From Euryarchaeota archaeon UBA19 (lineage in GTDB: Archaea > Thermoplasmatota > Poseidoniia > Poseidoniales > Thalassarchaeaceae): a stretch of 17,798 nt of DNA. Location of the stretch: the NCBI GenBank assembly GCA_002502175.1, contig DAPQ01000056.1:1-17798 (forward strand), written 5' to 3'. Both the position numbers and the translations under genes were made by a program. The number at the start of each line of letters is the position of its first letter. Position 1 is the first letter of the stretch. A model generated the notes under the pieces. That model saw nothing but the letters and a program-made list of their open reading frames with translations, searched no databases and was not told where the DNA came from. Positions 1-9,358 of this stretch are shown one piece after another.

Positions 1-1
1 C

Positions 2-2917
2 GACGAATTCACTTTCGAGGATGACGGAACTTACATCAATGACATCAATGGATTGGATGCTTCCGAGCGCCAAGACGTAACAGTGGCGACTCATGACTTT
101 ACATCAGGAATCTATCGAATTGATACTACAACACTATTCAACAGTACAATTGAAGGTACTTCTTGGTACAATAAATCAGAGATTACCACCGCAAATAATC
201 ATACCCAGATTATCTTCAGTATCGCAAGCGCTGACATAACCTTGATGCAACCAAATGTGCTTGATTGTGTCTCCGATATTACATACAAGTGTGTTTACAC
301 ATATGATTCGGTATCTCAGCACTCATTCACAGTACCTTTACTGAATGGTGTAATTGCAGGTGAATATGAGGTCAACATGAAGATTGTAGATATGACAACA
401 GGTCAGACAGTCTACGAACAACCGGCCGATAATGGGCCGTTCGATCTTGAACCTCATGCTCGAGACTTCGCTAATTGGACAACGCCTTACAATGGATGGT
501 ATGACGGTCACCAATACAACATCAGCTTCTATGCGATATTGACTGAAGACGGAGACCCATCAGGAAACGATCGGTTCTTCGAGATTGAATTCTTTGACAC
601 CGTTGACGTCGCGATTCTGTCCAATCCTACCGACCAGAATCGTTTGCAGAGAGTAAAGCAGGACCTAGAATCGATGGGTATGACATACACCCAATTATCT
701 GTAAGCGATTGGGATAGATACGCAACAGAAAATTGGATGTCACATTACGAGAAGATATTGCTACCATGGCAGACAGATTACAACGTAGAGTACGGAGAAT
801 ACTACGAGACCCTCGCATCCACTAGGGAATCTGATGGTCTATCGGTTACCGAAGTTCTAGAAGCATACATGGTAAATGGAGGAACTGTTCAGATTCACCT
901 AGGACCATATCGCAACGAATACCAGCCAAATCGACTACCTTTCGGAATGGATATCGCAATGCGAAATCAATGGAATAACACAGTCACGAACGACGACCTA
1001 GTGATTGTCGATGCTTACCACCCATTGATGGCTAACGTCGATACTGCAGCCTTTGCAGGTGTTCATGGTGGTTCATATGTCGCTTTGGCTGGACTAGATA
1101 CTGCACAGGTACAATTCGACCAAATCCCACAAGTCTGTGGAGGTCGAATTAGTGATCCAACTGGAACCTTCCACACACTGATGCGAAGTGAATCGTTCGA
1201 TTCACAATCGTTACTTTCGATTTGTAACCGTGGTGCAGGTGGAATGATTGTGACTACCCTAGATGTAGAGAACCCAAGCTTCTCTCAACCATTTGGTGGA
1301 ACATCTATGCCACTACTATCCAACATGTTGGGCTATCACGTAACTCCTTATCCTACTGAATTCGGAATTGCAGGGGATGGATTTGACCTCACAGTAAATG
1401 GAGAAGCTCCTTCGATTGACACAGTTACAGGTGCCTACGCAACCATGTACATCAAGTCGAACTCCGAACTCGACTTCTCTTTCTTGACTTCGGATTCGTC
1501 CTTGGCGGACAGCATTACCGCCGATTGGACATTACAATCTACGGACATGAATGAATCAGTTACTGGCTGGGAAGGAGAAATCATCGATTTCGGAGAGATA
1601 AGCCATATCCGCCAGAACAGTGCGAGCATACCTGCTCTTGGTAGCTTCTGTGTTGGTGATTCGAGTTCCACAACAGGATGTCGAATCGGGGCAGAATGGC
1701 TATTGACATTGTATCTTCACGATGATGATGGTCACACAAGAATCACTTACATTCATCTCGTTACTGACGACACATTGGCCGATGAATTCCGACCAAATGC
1801 AGATCTACAACTTGTTGAAGACAGTGTTACAGACGAGTATGTAAGTCTTGAAGGAACCAAGACTGTTGGCGGTATAGATTGGCCAATTTATAGAGTTAGA
1901 TTGACCGACAGCGGTGACATCAGTCTGTCCTTCGATTCTTCAGCAAGCTCTGACGAGGACGCACCAGAGGGCGAGAGAGGCATTGAGATGTTTGAGTACA
2001 GAGTCTTCTTCGATTATCCAGTAGATTCCTCGAACCCAACTCTAGAAGGACACACCTTCCAAGTACCAAACGCGGCAGGTGGTGACATGTGGAATTATGT
2101 ATTCAGAAACATGACTAGCGATGGAACTTTGGAGAATCAGATTAGGCTAGAATTGATTGTATACGATCGTGCTGGAAAACAATCAGAAAAGGCACGAATA
2201 TACTTCATTGTAGTTGGAGAAGACTTTGGAGATGATCCGCCAGTTGTCGATATTACTTCCCCTCGTTCGACTGATTCTCAAAGTGAGGATTTGGTCACAA
2301 TCAATGGAGTTGTGACCTCGGGTGCCGAAAATGGTGTTGTGATTGAGGTGGCATTGGATCAATCGGTTCTGGATTTGACTCCATCTCCTAAGGCTACTCA
2401 GAAGGCGCTAGGAAAGTACAATACAACAGGCCCTGCTTTACTTGGAGACGGTGATACCTTCACAATCACTCTCAACATTGCGGACCTATACTTGGAAACT
2501 ACTGGAAAGCAGGTCACAGTATACTGGAGAGTTGTTGAGGGCGACCGATACGAATTGAATAACGAATTCACAATCGACTTACTCCCTCGACCAAGTGACC
2601 CTTGCGCCCTGAATCCTTCTGCCGATGGTTGTGCGTCAGATAGTGGTGGTACAGATGTCATCATGTTCGCTGCTATCGGAGTAATCTTGGTTCTAGCAAT
2701 TGTTGGTGTAACCCTAGTTGTTGTTAGATCGAGAGGCAAGTCAGATGATGGTCAAGACACTGTCCAACAGTTTGGTGGTGTAGAGCAAATGGACCCTGTC
2801 GAAGCATACGTACAACAGATGGTCGGCCAAGGCTATGATGAGGCTACTGCGAGGCAATATGCCGAGCAGTATTACGCAGCATATTATGCCCAACAAGGGA
2901 AAGGCGGCGGCAACTGA
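2..2917 (+). CDS. 5'-partial large exported protein with GATase1/ThuA-like region and C-terminal membrane anchor
   Basis: The reading frame is open from base 2, so the true start lies left of the window; a TTG at 53 is not a convincing start because the codons before it read on smoothly. The visible 971 residues are acidic, rich in Ser/Thr/Asp and Asn-X-Ser/Thr, as in exported archaeal proteins. Residues ~200-445 resemble a class I glutamine amidotransferase-like/ThuA-like fold (hydrophobic strand VDVAILSNP, then GGTVQIHLG, later GGMIVTTLD and PLLSNMLGY), with no visible catalytic Cys triad, so probably structural or ligand-binding. Later parts look like beta-sandwich domains. A membrane helix (~886-908) is followed by RSRGK and a ~60-residue cytoplasmic tail rich in Gln, Tyr and Ala (EAYVQQMVGQGYDEATARQY). 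Orientation is therefore outside-facing with a C-terminal anchor. The specific function is unknown. It is 65 bases before ahcY on the same strand. Confidence 0.85.
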   Translation, partial: DEFTFEDDGTYINDINGLDASERQDVTVATHDFTSGIYRIDTTTLFNSTIEGTSWYNKSEITTANNHTQIIFSIASADITLMQPNVLDCVSDITYKCVYTYDSVSQHSFTVPLLNGVIAGEYEVNMKIVDMTTGQTVYEQPADNGPFDLEPHARDFANWTTPYNGWYDGHQYNISFYAILTEDGDPSGNDRFFEIEFFDTVDVAILSNPTDQNRLQRVKQDLESMGMTYTQLSVSDWDRYATENWMSHYEKILLPWQTDYNVEYGEYYETLASTRESDGLSVTEVLEAYMVNGGTVQIHLGPYRNEYQPNRLPFGMDIAMRNQWNNTVTNDDLVIVDAYHPLMANVDTAAFAGVHGGSYVALAGLDTAQVQFDQIPQVCGGRISDPTGTFHTLMRSESFDSQSLLSICNRGAGGMIVTTLDVENPSFSQPFGGTSMPLLSNMLGYHVTPYPTEFGIAGDGFDLTVNGEAPSIDTVTGAYATMYIKSNSELDFSFLTSDSSLADSITADWTLQSTDMNESVTGWEGEIIDFGEISHIRQNSASIPALGSFCVGDSSSTTGCRIGAEWLLTLYLHDDDGHTRITYIHLVTDDTLADEFRPNADLQLVEDSVTDEYVSLEGTKTVGGIDWPIYRVRLTDSGDISLSFDSSASSDEDAPEGERGIEMFEYRVFFDYPVDSSNPTLEGHTFQVPNAAGGDMWNYVFRNMTSDGTLENQIRLELIVYDRAGKQSEKARIYFIVVGEDFGDDPPVVDITSPRSTDSQSEDLVTINGVVTSGAENGVVIEVALDQSVLDLTPSPKATQKALGKYNTTGPALLGDGDTFTITLNIADLYLETTGKQVTVYWRVVEGDRYELNNEFTIDLLPRPSDPCALNPSADGCASDSGGTDVIMFAAIGVILVLAIVGVTLVVVRSRGKSDDGQDTVQQFGGVEQMDPVEAYVQQMVGQGYDEATARQYAEQYYAAYYAQQGKGGGN

Positions 2918-2982
2918 GTAGACCCTCGAAAGGGGGATGCTCAAAACGCACCTTGAAGGCCTCTTGGTGGCCGCCCTAGGTC

Positions 2983-4248
2983 ATGGACACGGGTGAAACA
3001 TACACTGTGGCAGACCTTTCTTTGGCGAAGGCTGGTGGGCTAAAGGTAGACTGGGCTCGGAGCAGAATGCCTGCTTTAGCGGCATTGCGGGCCAAGGCGG
3101 AAAAAGAACAACCTTTGGCGGGCCAAAGAATCGCAGGGTGCTTGCACGTCACTAAGGAAACTGCTGTGTTAATCGAGACCATTGAAGCCGCAGGTGGCAA
3201 GGTTTCCTGGTCTGGTTGTAATCCTCTTTCCACACAGGATGATGTAGCAGCTTGGCTTGCATCTGAAGGCTATGATGTACATGCCTGGTATGGCCAAAAT
3301 ACCGAAGAGTTCTACCAATCCATTGATCGTACTCTGAAGATTAATCCAACACTGACTCTAGACGATGGTGCTGATTTAATTTATCGTGTGCACAGTAAAT
3401 TTCCAGAACTAGCAGAAGGTGTGATTGGAGGTACTGAAGAGACTACTACCGGTGTTCACAGACTTAGAGCCATGGGGGAAGCAGGAGAACTTCTCTATCC
3501 AGTAATTGCAGTCAATGATGCATCGACCAAGTGGGACTTCGATAATGTACATGGAACCGGACAATCAACACTTGATGGGATTATCCGAGCGACTAGTGTT
3601 TTACTCGCAGGCAAAACGTTCGTTGTTGCTGGATACGGACATTGCGGCAAGGGTCTAGCCAATCGTGCCCGTGGTATGGGCGCCAATGTTATTGTCACAG
3701 AAGTCGATCCTATTGCTGCCCTGAAAGCAGTCATGGATGGATACCGCATCATGCAAATGGATGATGCAGCGAAGATTGGCGACGTATTTTGCACAGCAAC
3801 AGGAATGAAAGACGTCATTATTGGTCGCCATTTTGATATTATGAAAGAAGGAGCAATTGTTTGTAACACCGGTCATTATGATTGCGAAATCAATATTGCA
3901 CAGCTTGAAGAAAGGGCCGAGAAGATTTACACGATTAGAGAAGATAACGAAGCCTTCCAACTGAAAGATGGACGTACTATTCATCTGCTTGCGCGTGGAA
4001 GGCTGGTTAACCTAGCCGCAGCAGAAGGACATCCAAGCGAAGTGATGGACATGTCATTCGCTAACCAATTCCTTGCACTTTGTCGACTAGCCGCTGAGGG
4101 CGAGGGATACGATAACATCGTCTACGACATAAGTGCCGAACAAGATAGTGAATTGGCTAGATTAAAACTCACAGCAGAAGGAATTAGCATTGATAGTTTG
4201 ACAGATGAGCAACTCGCCTATCTAGAGGATTATTCTGCAGGCACATGA
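2983..4248 (+). CDS. ahcY: S-adenosylhomocysteine hydrolase (adenosylhomocysteinase)
   Basis: Cytosolic NAD-dependent enzyme that reversibly splits S-adenosylhomocysteine into adenosine and homocysteine, removing the inhibitory product of methyltransferases. The 421 residues match the shorter prokaryotic form. Visible motifs: LHVTKETAVLIETI (~54-67), DDGAD (127-131), TEETTTGV (151-158), the substrate and redox-site region VNDASTKWDFDN (177-188, Lys183 and Asp187), NAD-binding GYGHCGKG (217-224), NTGHYDCEI (295-303), GRLVNLAAAEGHP (339-351) and the C-terminal LTDEQLAYLEDYSAGT, equivalent to the family's closing motif. The ATG at 2983 is chosen because the N-terminal residues fit the family; no Shine-Dalgarno or clear TATA box precedes it. 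In some methanogens this family prefers S-inosylhomocysteine, which cannot be excluded by eye. Convergent with the TPR gene, stops 14 bases apart. Confidence 0.96.
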   Translation: MDTGETYTVADLSLAKAGGLKVDWARSRMPALAALRAKAEKEQPLAGQRIAGCLHVTKETAVLIETIEAAGGKVSWSGCNPLSTQDDVAAWLASEGYDVHAWYGQNTEEFYQSIDRTLKINPTLTLDDGADLIYRVHSKFPELAEGVIGGTEETTTGVHRLRAMGEAGELLYPVIAVNDASTKWDFDNVHGTGQSTLDGIIRATSVLLAGKTFVVAGYGHCGKGLANRARGMGANVIVTEVDPIAALKAVMDGYRIMQMDDAAKIGDVFCTATGMKDVIIGRHFDIMKEGAIVCNTGHYDCEINIAQLEERAEKIYTIREDNEAFQLKDGRTIHLLARGRLVNLAAAEGHPSEVMDMSFANQFLALCRLAAEGEGYDNIVYDISAEQDSELARLKLTAEGISIDSLTDEQLAYLEDYSAGT

Positions 4249-4262
4249 GAAATAATTCAGAG

Positions 4263-5291
4263 TTAATCTTCTGATTGCTCATCCTCTGCCCACCAATTTT
4301 CTGTGTTAGAAAAATCGGGCAAGTTTGGTTTCCACTTTTGACCAATAATCTCGTCAGATTCAATAATTTTTGAATGCCTATCCTGGAAAGCAGTACTTCG
4401 TTTTCCAATTGTATGATTGTAGAGTTTACTACCTCGAATTTCGGCTGGTACGCAGACCTTTCCAGAAGTAGCCTCAACATCAATAGCCCTCTCTAGGTCA
4501 AGGGCGTGTCGATTGAGTCTCTGCAGTAATCCAGCAGCAGCCCTACTCACTCCCATAAATAGCCCTAGAATGATTACAAACACCAAAATGAAGCCGAATT
4601 GACTTCCCCCGAGTAAAGTCATGGCTACAGTTCCCATCAAGAATACAATCGGGGCTACAAAAGTAAACAAGAAGAAAGTGTCTGAAAGGGGTTTCCTAGT
4701 TTTCATCCGACCGATAATTTCCCATCTAGGATGCTTCGGATTCTGAGGTCTGAATATTTCGTCTTTCTCCATTTTGGCCGCCTTGTCAACCATCTGCCTA
4801 ACCCGATCCATATTCATCAGTTGCTGTCTGTCTGGTTGTTCCATTTCTGATTCGAACATTATTTCCAACAATTCACTAGCTTCAGAATACATCCCCAGCC
4901 GTACAAGAATGGCGATTTGTTCGATAAGTGGTGTGACATCGTTCGGGTCGATCTGCCTTCTTTGCTGCCACCACCCTAGGGCCTCCTCTAACATACCGAG
5001 GTGGTCTACCAGAAGATTCCCCCCGATTGCCCATGATTCTGCGTCCCCTGGTTCTAGCCTCACGACATTTTGTAATGCGGCATAAGCACTAGCCGCTTGT
5101 GCTAGAGTAGGCATATCTTGCACACCTCTCCTTGCGGCTGGTAGAGTCATCCTTGCGGTCATTTTCCAAGCGGCCGCATGGGTGGGCTCCATACGGGTAA
5201 TTTGGCGACATAAATCGAGGGCTTCTTCCCTCTCACCAGACTCTTCAAGCTCGAGAACTTCTTCCCAGAGCATATCCGCCTTGTTCGCCAT
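4263..5291 (-). CDS. TPR-repeat membrane protein
   Basis: A 342-residue protein with an N-terminal helical-repeat region of TPR type. Residues ~6-37 (LWEEVLELEESGEREEALDL, then an A-W-x-M pair), ~66-116 and ~120-147 (AILVRLGMYSEASELLEI) show the TPR spacing of small and large residues and end in Pro-rich turns (MEPTHA, LEPGDA, IDPNDV). Two adjacent membrane helices follow at ~205-226 and ~232-252. The remaining ~90 residues are soluble and acidic at the end. Since the hairpin has a very short outside loop, both soluble parts probably face the cytoplasm. TPRs are protein-binding scaffolds; the partner is not evident. Same strand as, and 47 bases after, the Gar1-like gene, so likely the last gene of that run. 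Confidence 0.85.
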   Translation of the reverse strand: MANKADMLWEEVLELEESGEREEALDLCRQITRMEPTHAAAWKMTARMTLPAARRGVQDMPTLAQAASAYAALQNVVRLEPGDAESWAIGGNLLVDHLGMLEEALGWWQQRRQIDPNDVTPLIEQIAILVRLGMYSEASELLEIMFESEMEQPDRQQLMNMDRVRQMVDKAAKMEKDEIFRPQNPKHPRWEIIGRMKTRKPLSDTFFLFTFVAPIVFLMGTVAMTLLGGSQFGFILVFVIILGLFMGVSRAAAGLLQRLNRHALDLERAIDVEATSGKVCVPAEIRGSKLYNHTIGKRSTAFQDRHSKIIESDEIIGQKWKPNLPDFSNTENWWAEDEQSED

Positions 5292-5338
5292 GTGACTTGC
5301 TCGGGTTTAGACAAAATGAATGCTGGGGTGTCCCAAAC

Positions 5339-6088
5339 TCAGCGCCTACCGCTACCTCTTCCTGGTCGATTACCCCTAGAGCCCCCTCGACCAGGGCCTC
5401 TGAATCCAGATCTACGTGGCTTGCTAGCACTCCCGGGCGACCGCCCTCTTCCACGACCGGAATGCCCTCCTTGAGGTCTAGAGCCACGGCGTTCATTGCC
5501 TCCGCCTCTGGATTGTGATTTGCCACCAGAATTAGGTCGGTGGGCTTGACAACGATTGCATTTATCTCTGAAGGCGAAGTTAGAATTGTTACACTTAGGG
5601 CAAGTCCAATCTCCAGATTTTTTGGAATTATTTGCTCCTCTTTCGAATTTTCTTTCAAACTTACTTGCACCATCTCGAGGCCGATCTGCTTCACAGCGAT
5701 TACACTTCTTTCGGAAGGAAAAATTGGAGTTATTGCATTTCGGACAAACCCAGTCTCCGCCTTTTTTGTTTTCATTTCTTCCACGTCGGTCATTACCTCG
5801 ACTATCTCTTTTCGAGTATCTATCTCTTCCACGGCCACGATTTTCTCGCCTTTCCCTTGGGGCGATTTCAACAGGCGAACCTATGGTGTTGGAGGATTCT
5901 ATTTCGTCTGAGATTGGATGAATGTGAACATAGGCCCCGTCAATAGCCCCGATTACAGAATTCACCTTGCCAATCGGCTTTCCTCCGATTATTCGTAAAG
6001 TAGCACCCAGCCTTGGTGCACGCCCCTCAAAGGCAACTAGGAGACCCCCTTCGTGCGACTCTCTGTCGACTGTGCCTGAGAAGCTCAT
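5339..6088 (-). CDS. Gar1-domain RNA-binding protein with two RanBP2-type zinc fingers and an RG-rich tail
   Basis: Predicted H/ACA RNP-related protein of 249 residues. Residues 1-60 match the Gar1 beta-barrel: a start like SGTV, then a polar segment with LGATLRI, then PIGKVNSVIGAIDGAYVHIHP, aligning with the archaeal Gar1 pattern in which GKV-D-x-GPV-x-P-Y is central. Gar1 binds the pseudouridine synthase Cbf5 and helps substrate turnover. Residues 76-110 are Arg/Gly/Asp-rich. Two nearly identical RanBP2-type fingers follow (W113, C115, C118, C129, C132; W161, C163, C166, C177, C180, each with Asn-rich CNNSNF), a fold known to bind single-stranded RNA or protein. The tail 186-249 is rich in RG, RGG and PR. 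The start at 6088 is chosen over an in-frame upstream ATG (6292) because that would overlap the preceding gene by 200 bases and the Gar1 domain begins here. Four bases separate it from the upstream stop. Confidence 0.82.
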   Translation of the reverse strand: MSFSGTVDRESHEGGLLVAFEGRAPRLGATLRIIGGKPIGKVNSVIGAIDGAYVHIHPISDEIESSNTIGSPVEIAPRERRENRGRGRDRYSKRDSRGNDRRGRNENKKGGDWVCPKCNNSNFSFRKKCNRCEADRPRDGASKFERKFERGANNSKKSGDWTCPKCNNSNFAFRDKCNRCQAHRPNSGGKSQSRGGGNERRGSRPQGGHSGRGRGRSPGSASKPRRSGFRGPGRGGSRGNRPGRGSGRR

Positions 6089-6092
6089 GGCA

Positions 6093-8090
6093 TCAGTCGC
6101 GTCGGCCCGAGTATATGAGTGCGGCAGATGCCGCAGCGAGCAGACCGCTGAGCCCCAATGCAGGAAGTAGAGTATTGGGGCCTCCATTAGAGGGCGGCTC
6201 CGGCTCGGGTTCAATGAACAAGTGAGTATTGTCAACAATGCGCTCTTGACTAGAACAAAGCCCAGAATCATCACAGCCTTGAACTTCAACAATATGAGTA
6301 CCTTCTACCCAGACTGAGAAATCGATAGGAGGTGTGGCCCAAGTATTACCGCTGACGCTGACCTCACCGACCGCTGAGCCATCGATTAGCAGAGTGAAAG
6401 ATACCGCCTCACCATCAGGATCGGAAAACTGACCACCCATCGACCATGAATCACCGTCCCATCCTTCGGAATTAACAGTCATTATTGGGGCGCTGCTAGC
6501 CTTCACAATTCCCAAATCATAAGTTGCTTGCAAACTATAGACTCCATCACCAGTTACTGTAACTGCGACATATGCAGGACCAGGAATTAGCCCCGTTGCA
6601 GGAACATCTTGAGTAATTTCAGAGTCTTCGAGTAAATATGGTCCGGAATAAGTTCCAGCCGCTCCAAAACTGGAACTAAATCCAATTTCAACAGATAAAT
6701 CGGGCCATCCTGTGGTTGGAGATAGAGTGATTGGATGTGGATCAGATAGATCACTATCTGTAGTTGATATTTGGAATGGTACTCCTACATTCCAAGTTCT
6801 ATTTCCAGAGGATTGGCCAGCACTGTCGATTGCTTCACAAGTAACCCCCCCCGCTTCGCCTCTTGGGACATCCATCGATAACTCTCGATTTGAGTATGTG
6901 ATTGCTAATCCTGCCTCGCCTCTGCAGTTAACATCGAGGCCTGATACTCCTGCCTCATCCTCAAACCAATTCTGAACTTCATTCCAATCCGCGATAATCT
7001 GGGCCCCTCCGCTCGCACGAGGGAACCATGCTCCATCGGCAGGAGCATTTTCAGTCCAAACAGGAGGGTCATCCACGGGGATCGGCGTAGTCGTAAAGTC
7101 AGCGAACAAGTCCTCGCCTATAGGCCATTGAACCATGTTGGGATAGAAGGAGTAAGTCAGACTTCCATCTTCATTTTCATTCAGTTCATAGGAACTTGAA
7201 CCGTCACCAACACAACTACCTCTCAAAGGTGCAACACCAGCAAAATCACCCATGTCAACTTGTACGTCGCGCCCTTCACATTCTTCCCACATATCTAGAC
7301 GCAGTCCTTCGGTTACAGGGAATGTGATATGATACTCCGCCCCACTCATGTTTGAGGCATTGTAAGCTAGAGTGAAGTCACTGGGATTATTGAGGCTAGA
7401 TATTGTCATAGTGGCATTTAACCATAGCATCATTCTACATTCATCATTACCACTTGATGGATCTATATCGGTGTCACAATCTCGATCGCTATCTGGGTAA
7501 ACAGGCACTTCGTAGCAATCACTACTTGCCCCGATTCCAGAGCATTCTCTTGATTCCGAATGCCGAGGAGGGACTAGATTCCATTCTTCGACTAGGACCT
7601 CGTCTTCAGTCCATGAGGTATTTTTCCAATCGGTGCCCTCTCCTCCTCTGTGAGGGCTTCCATCACGCATACCCATTCTAGTAAACGTGTATTGAACGCA
7701 CTCCGAAGCAATAGCTCTGACTCCTTCCCTTTCGTCGGTAGAAATCCATCCATCATCGCCACTTGGGTAGATTTGTGCAATATATTCATCTAAACTCTGT
7801 CTTACATCATCTGCCAAAGTCCCATTTACCCAAGCGACTGCCTCAATTTCGGCGGAACTCCAATCACTGGCAATAGTGAAGTTGAATACTGCTTTAGTAT
7901 ACTCAAACATATCCTCGAAAGTAAGGACGCTACATCTCTCCTCTATCGTAGGCTCATCAGGGCCGAGTTGTTCTCTTCTGTCTTGAGAATCATCAAGACC
8001 ACCTTGTTGGTAGCCCATTGGTAAGCAAGAAATCATCATTCCAATAATCGTAATCATGACCACGATTCTAAGCACGCCTTGGCGTCTCAT
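6093..8090 (-). CDS. exported surface protein with Ig-like regions and C-terminal membrane helix
   Basis: A 665-residue protein from the ATG at 8090. Residues 1-22 form a signal sequence (Arg-rich start, hydrophobic core VVMITIIGMMISC) that may be a lipobox with Cys22. The mature part is acidic, with Asn-X-Ser/Thr sites. A Cys-rich stretch around the middle of the first half (PDSDRDCDTDIDPSSGNDEC) has Asp spacing like a calcium-binding loop. Later segments (PVWTENAPADGAWFP, and a GGQFSDPDGEAVSFTLLIDG-like strand pattern) resemble Ig-like or cadherin-like beta-sandwiches. Residues ~638-662 form a membrane helix ending in SGRRD, so the protein is anchored at its C-terminus facing out. The frame stays open upstream to 8207, but that start would overlap the preceding gene by 98 bases and hide the signal peptide. 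19 bases after the propeller gene. No function recognised. Confidence 0.8.
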   Translation of the reverse strand: MRRQGVLRIVVMITIIGMMISCLPMGYQQGGLDDSQDRREQLGPDEPTIEERCSVLTFEDMFEYTKAVFNFTIASDWSSAEIEAVAWVNGTLADDVRQSLDEYIAQIYPSGDDGWISTDEREGVRAIASECVQYTFTRMGMRDGSPHRGGEGTDWKNTSWTEDEVLVEEWNLVPPRHSESRECSGIGASSDCYEVPVYPDSDRDCDTDIDPSSGNDECRMMLWLNATMTISSLNNPSDFTLAYNASNMSGAEYHITFPVTEGLRLDMWEECEGRDVQVDMGDFAGVAPLRGSCVGDGSSSYELNENEDGSLTYSFYPNMVQWPIGEDLFADFTTTPIPVDDPPVWTENAPADGAWFPRASGGAQIIADWNEVQNWFEDEAGVSGLDVNCRGEAGLAITYSNRELSMDVPRGEAGGVTCEAIDSAGQSSGNRTWNVGVPFQISTTDSDLSDPHPITLSPTTGWPDLSVEIGFSSSFGAAGTYSGPYLLEDSEITQDVPATGLIPGPAYVAVTVTGDGVYSLQATYDLGIVKASSAPIMTVNSEGWDGDSWSMGGQFSDPDGEAVSFTLLIDGSAVGEVSVSGNTWATPPIDFSVWVEGTHIVEVQGCDDSGLCSSQERIVDNTHLFIEPEPEPPSNGGPNTLLPALGLSGLLAAASAALIYSGRRD

Positions 8091-8109
8091 CACGATACTC
8101 GAGCAGGTC

Positions 8110-9312
8110 TCAGACGATATTGCTATCGGCGGCAGCGGATTGGGTGATTTGTATGATTTCTCCAGTCCAGAAAAAGACCAGAAGCTCTCCATTAGCCCCT
8201 TCTCCAAACCCTACAATTAGTCCCCCTACGTTACCAAGATAGGTCTCTTTCCATGTGTGATTTACACCATTGGATAGAATCCATAGCGAACCGGAACAAA
8301 AGTCTCCAAACAGATAACCACCGTGGTCTGAGATTATTGTATTCTCAATCCAAAAGCCTCCGGTTATGGAACAATTTCCGTTATTGTGACCATAGACAAA
8401 GACCGGGTCTGTATATTCATTATTTTCAGATACAACTCCTCCTTCACAACTTCCGCCTTCGGAAAAATCACTGAATCCTTCTTTTTCTGACCACCCAAGG
8501 TTTGATTTGTTTACCAGGTTTACCAAATTAATTTCTTCCCAACAATTTTGCCCGACATCGGCAATCCATAGTTGCTCATTAGGGCCCACGTCGAATTTCC
8601 ATGGATTTCGCAAACCATAGTGCAAGATGTAGGAGTTTTCATTTTCTGAATTCATAACCGGATTAACCTCGCCGTTTGAGTATTGGAAGTAAACAATAGT
8701 GCCTAGTAAATTTTCAGAATTTTGCCCATTCTTTTCTGGGTCGTTAGCCCCACCTCCATCTCCAATTCCCCAGAGGTATTTTCCATTACCCAAACCAAGT
8801 AAATGCCCCCCGTTATGATTCCTGTATGGCTGTTCGACGGTTTTCAAGACGGTTAACGTATCCAAATTTATCACATCATCAGTAACAACAACTGATGCTA
8901 GAACAAGATCTGCCGTATTCGCTCCTTCGCAACTCCCTTTTTCCACATATGATAGCAAGAGTTGTTTAGAGGAATTATAGTTTGCATCGAATGCAAATCC
9001 AAGTAATCCTTGTTCTGTATGGCATCTATTTACAATTTCACTTAGGTCTCCAGCTTGAATCAGTTCATCATCTTGCCAAATTTTCACCATTCCACTGAGA
9101 TAAATTATCCACAATTCGTTGGTTAGAGGATTTACTTCGGAGTGATGAGGCGTACCAGTTCCCGCAAACAAAGTAGTACAAGTCAAGTCATTAGCTAAAT
9201 TGCAATCTGTTGTTTGCGGATCAGCCCAGTCAAAATCATCTCCATCGTCTGAAAAGCATCCAGCAAATAGGGATAATATCAACAAAATTAGGATTGGAAT
9301 CGTCACTCTCAT
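8110..9312 (-). CDS. lipoprotein of the PQQ-dependent sugar dehydrogenase / HHIP-like beta-propeller family
   Basis: A 400-residue exported protein. A signal peptide ends in the lipobox LFAGC (Cys19), followed by an acidic linker, so it should sit as a lipoprotein on the outer face of the membrane. The body fits the glucose/sorbosone dehydrogenase (GSDH) six-bladed propeller: HTEQGLLGFAFD (~98-109), the hallmark NHNGGHLLGLGNGKYLWGIG (165-184) with the candidate catalytic His167, GLRNPWKFDV (233-242), WIADVGQNCWEEIN (249-262), NLGW (271-274) and YLFGDFCSGSLWIL (333-346). Known members oxidise aldoses using PQQ and calcium and pass electrons to the membrane; HHIP-like relatives only bind ligands. 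I cannot confirm every PQQ ligand by eye, so catalysis is inferred. Several Cys may form disulfides. It lies 46 bases after the one-lobe transferrin-like gene on the same strand; whether it shares that promoter is unclear. Confidence 0.85.
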   Translation of the reverse strand: MRVTIPILILLILSLFAGCFSDDGDDFDWADPQTTDCNLANDLTCTTLFAGTGTPHHSEVNPLTNELWIIYLSGMVKIWQDDELIQAGDLSEIVNRCHTEQGLLGFAFDANYNSSKQLLLSYVEKGSCEGANTADLVLASVVVTDDVINLDTLTVLKTVEQPYRNHNGGHLLGLGNGKYLWGIGDGGGANDPEKNGQNSENLLGTIVYFQYSNGEVNPVMNSENENSYILHYGLRNPWKFDVGPNEQLWIADVGQNCWEEINLVNLVNKSNLGWSEKEGFSDFSEGGSCEGGVVSENNEYTDPVFVYGHNNGNCSITGGFWIENTIISDHGGYLFGDFCSGSLWILSNGVNHTWKETYLGNVGGLIVGFGEGANGELLVFFWTGEIIQITQSAAADSNIV

Positions 9313-9358
9313 TCAGAAGCCTCGGCTTTGGCACAGAACGCTAATTTGTGTTCTATGA

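Noticed and set aside
53..2917. TTG at 53 as the start of the first gene
   Set aside because: The frame is open to the window edge with protein-like codons and no signal peptide follows the TTG, so the gene is treated as 5'-partial.
5245..5946. Several overlapping open frames on both strands across the Gar1-zinc finger gene
   Set aside because: They arise from the repetitive Arg/Gly/Ser-rich coding sequence; none has recognisable domains.
5339..6292. Longer 317-residue start for the Gar1-zinc finger gene
   Set aside because: The extra 68 residues lie entirely within the end of the preceding gene in another frame, and the Gar1 domain begins at the ATG at 6088.
6093..8207. Longer 704-residue start for the exported Ig-like protein
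   Set aside because: It overlaps the propeller gene by 98 bases and puts 39 unlikely residues before a good signal peptide that starts at 8090.
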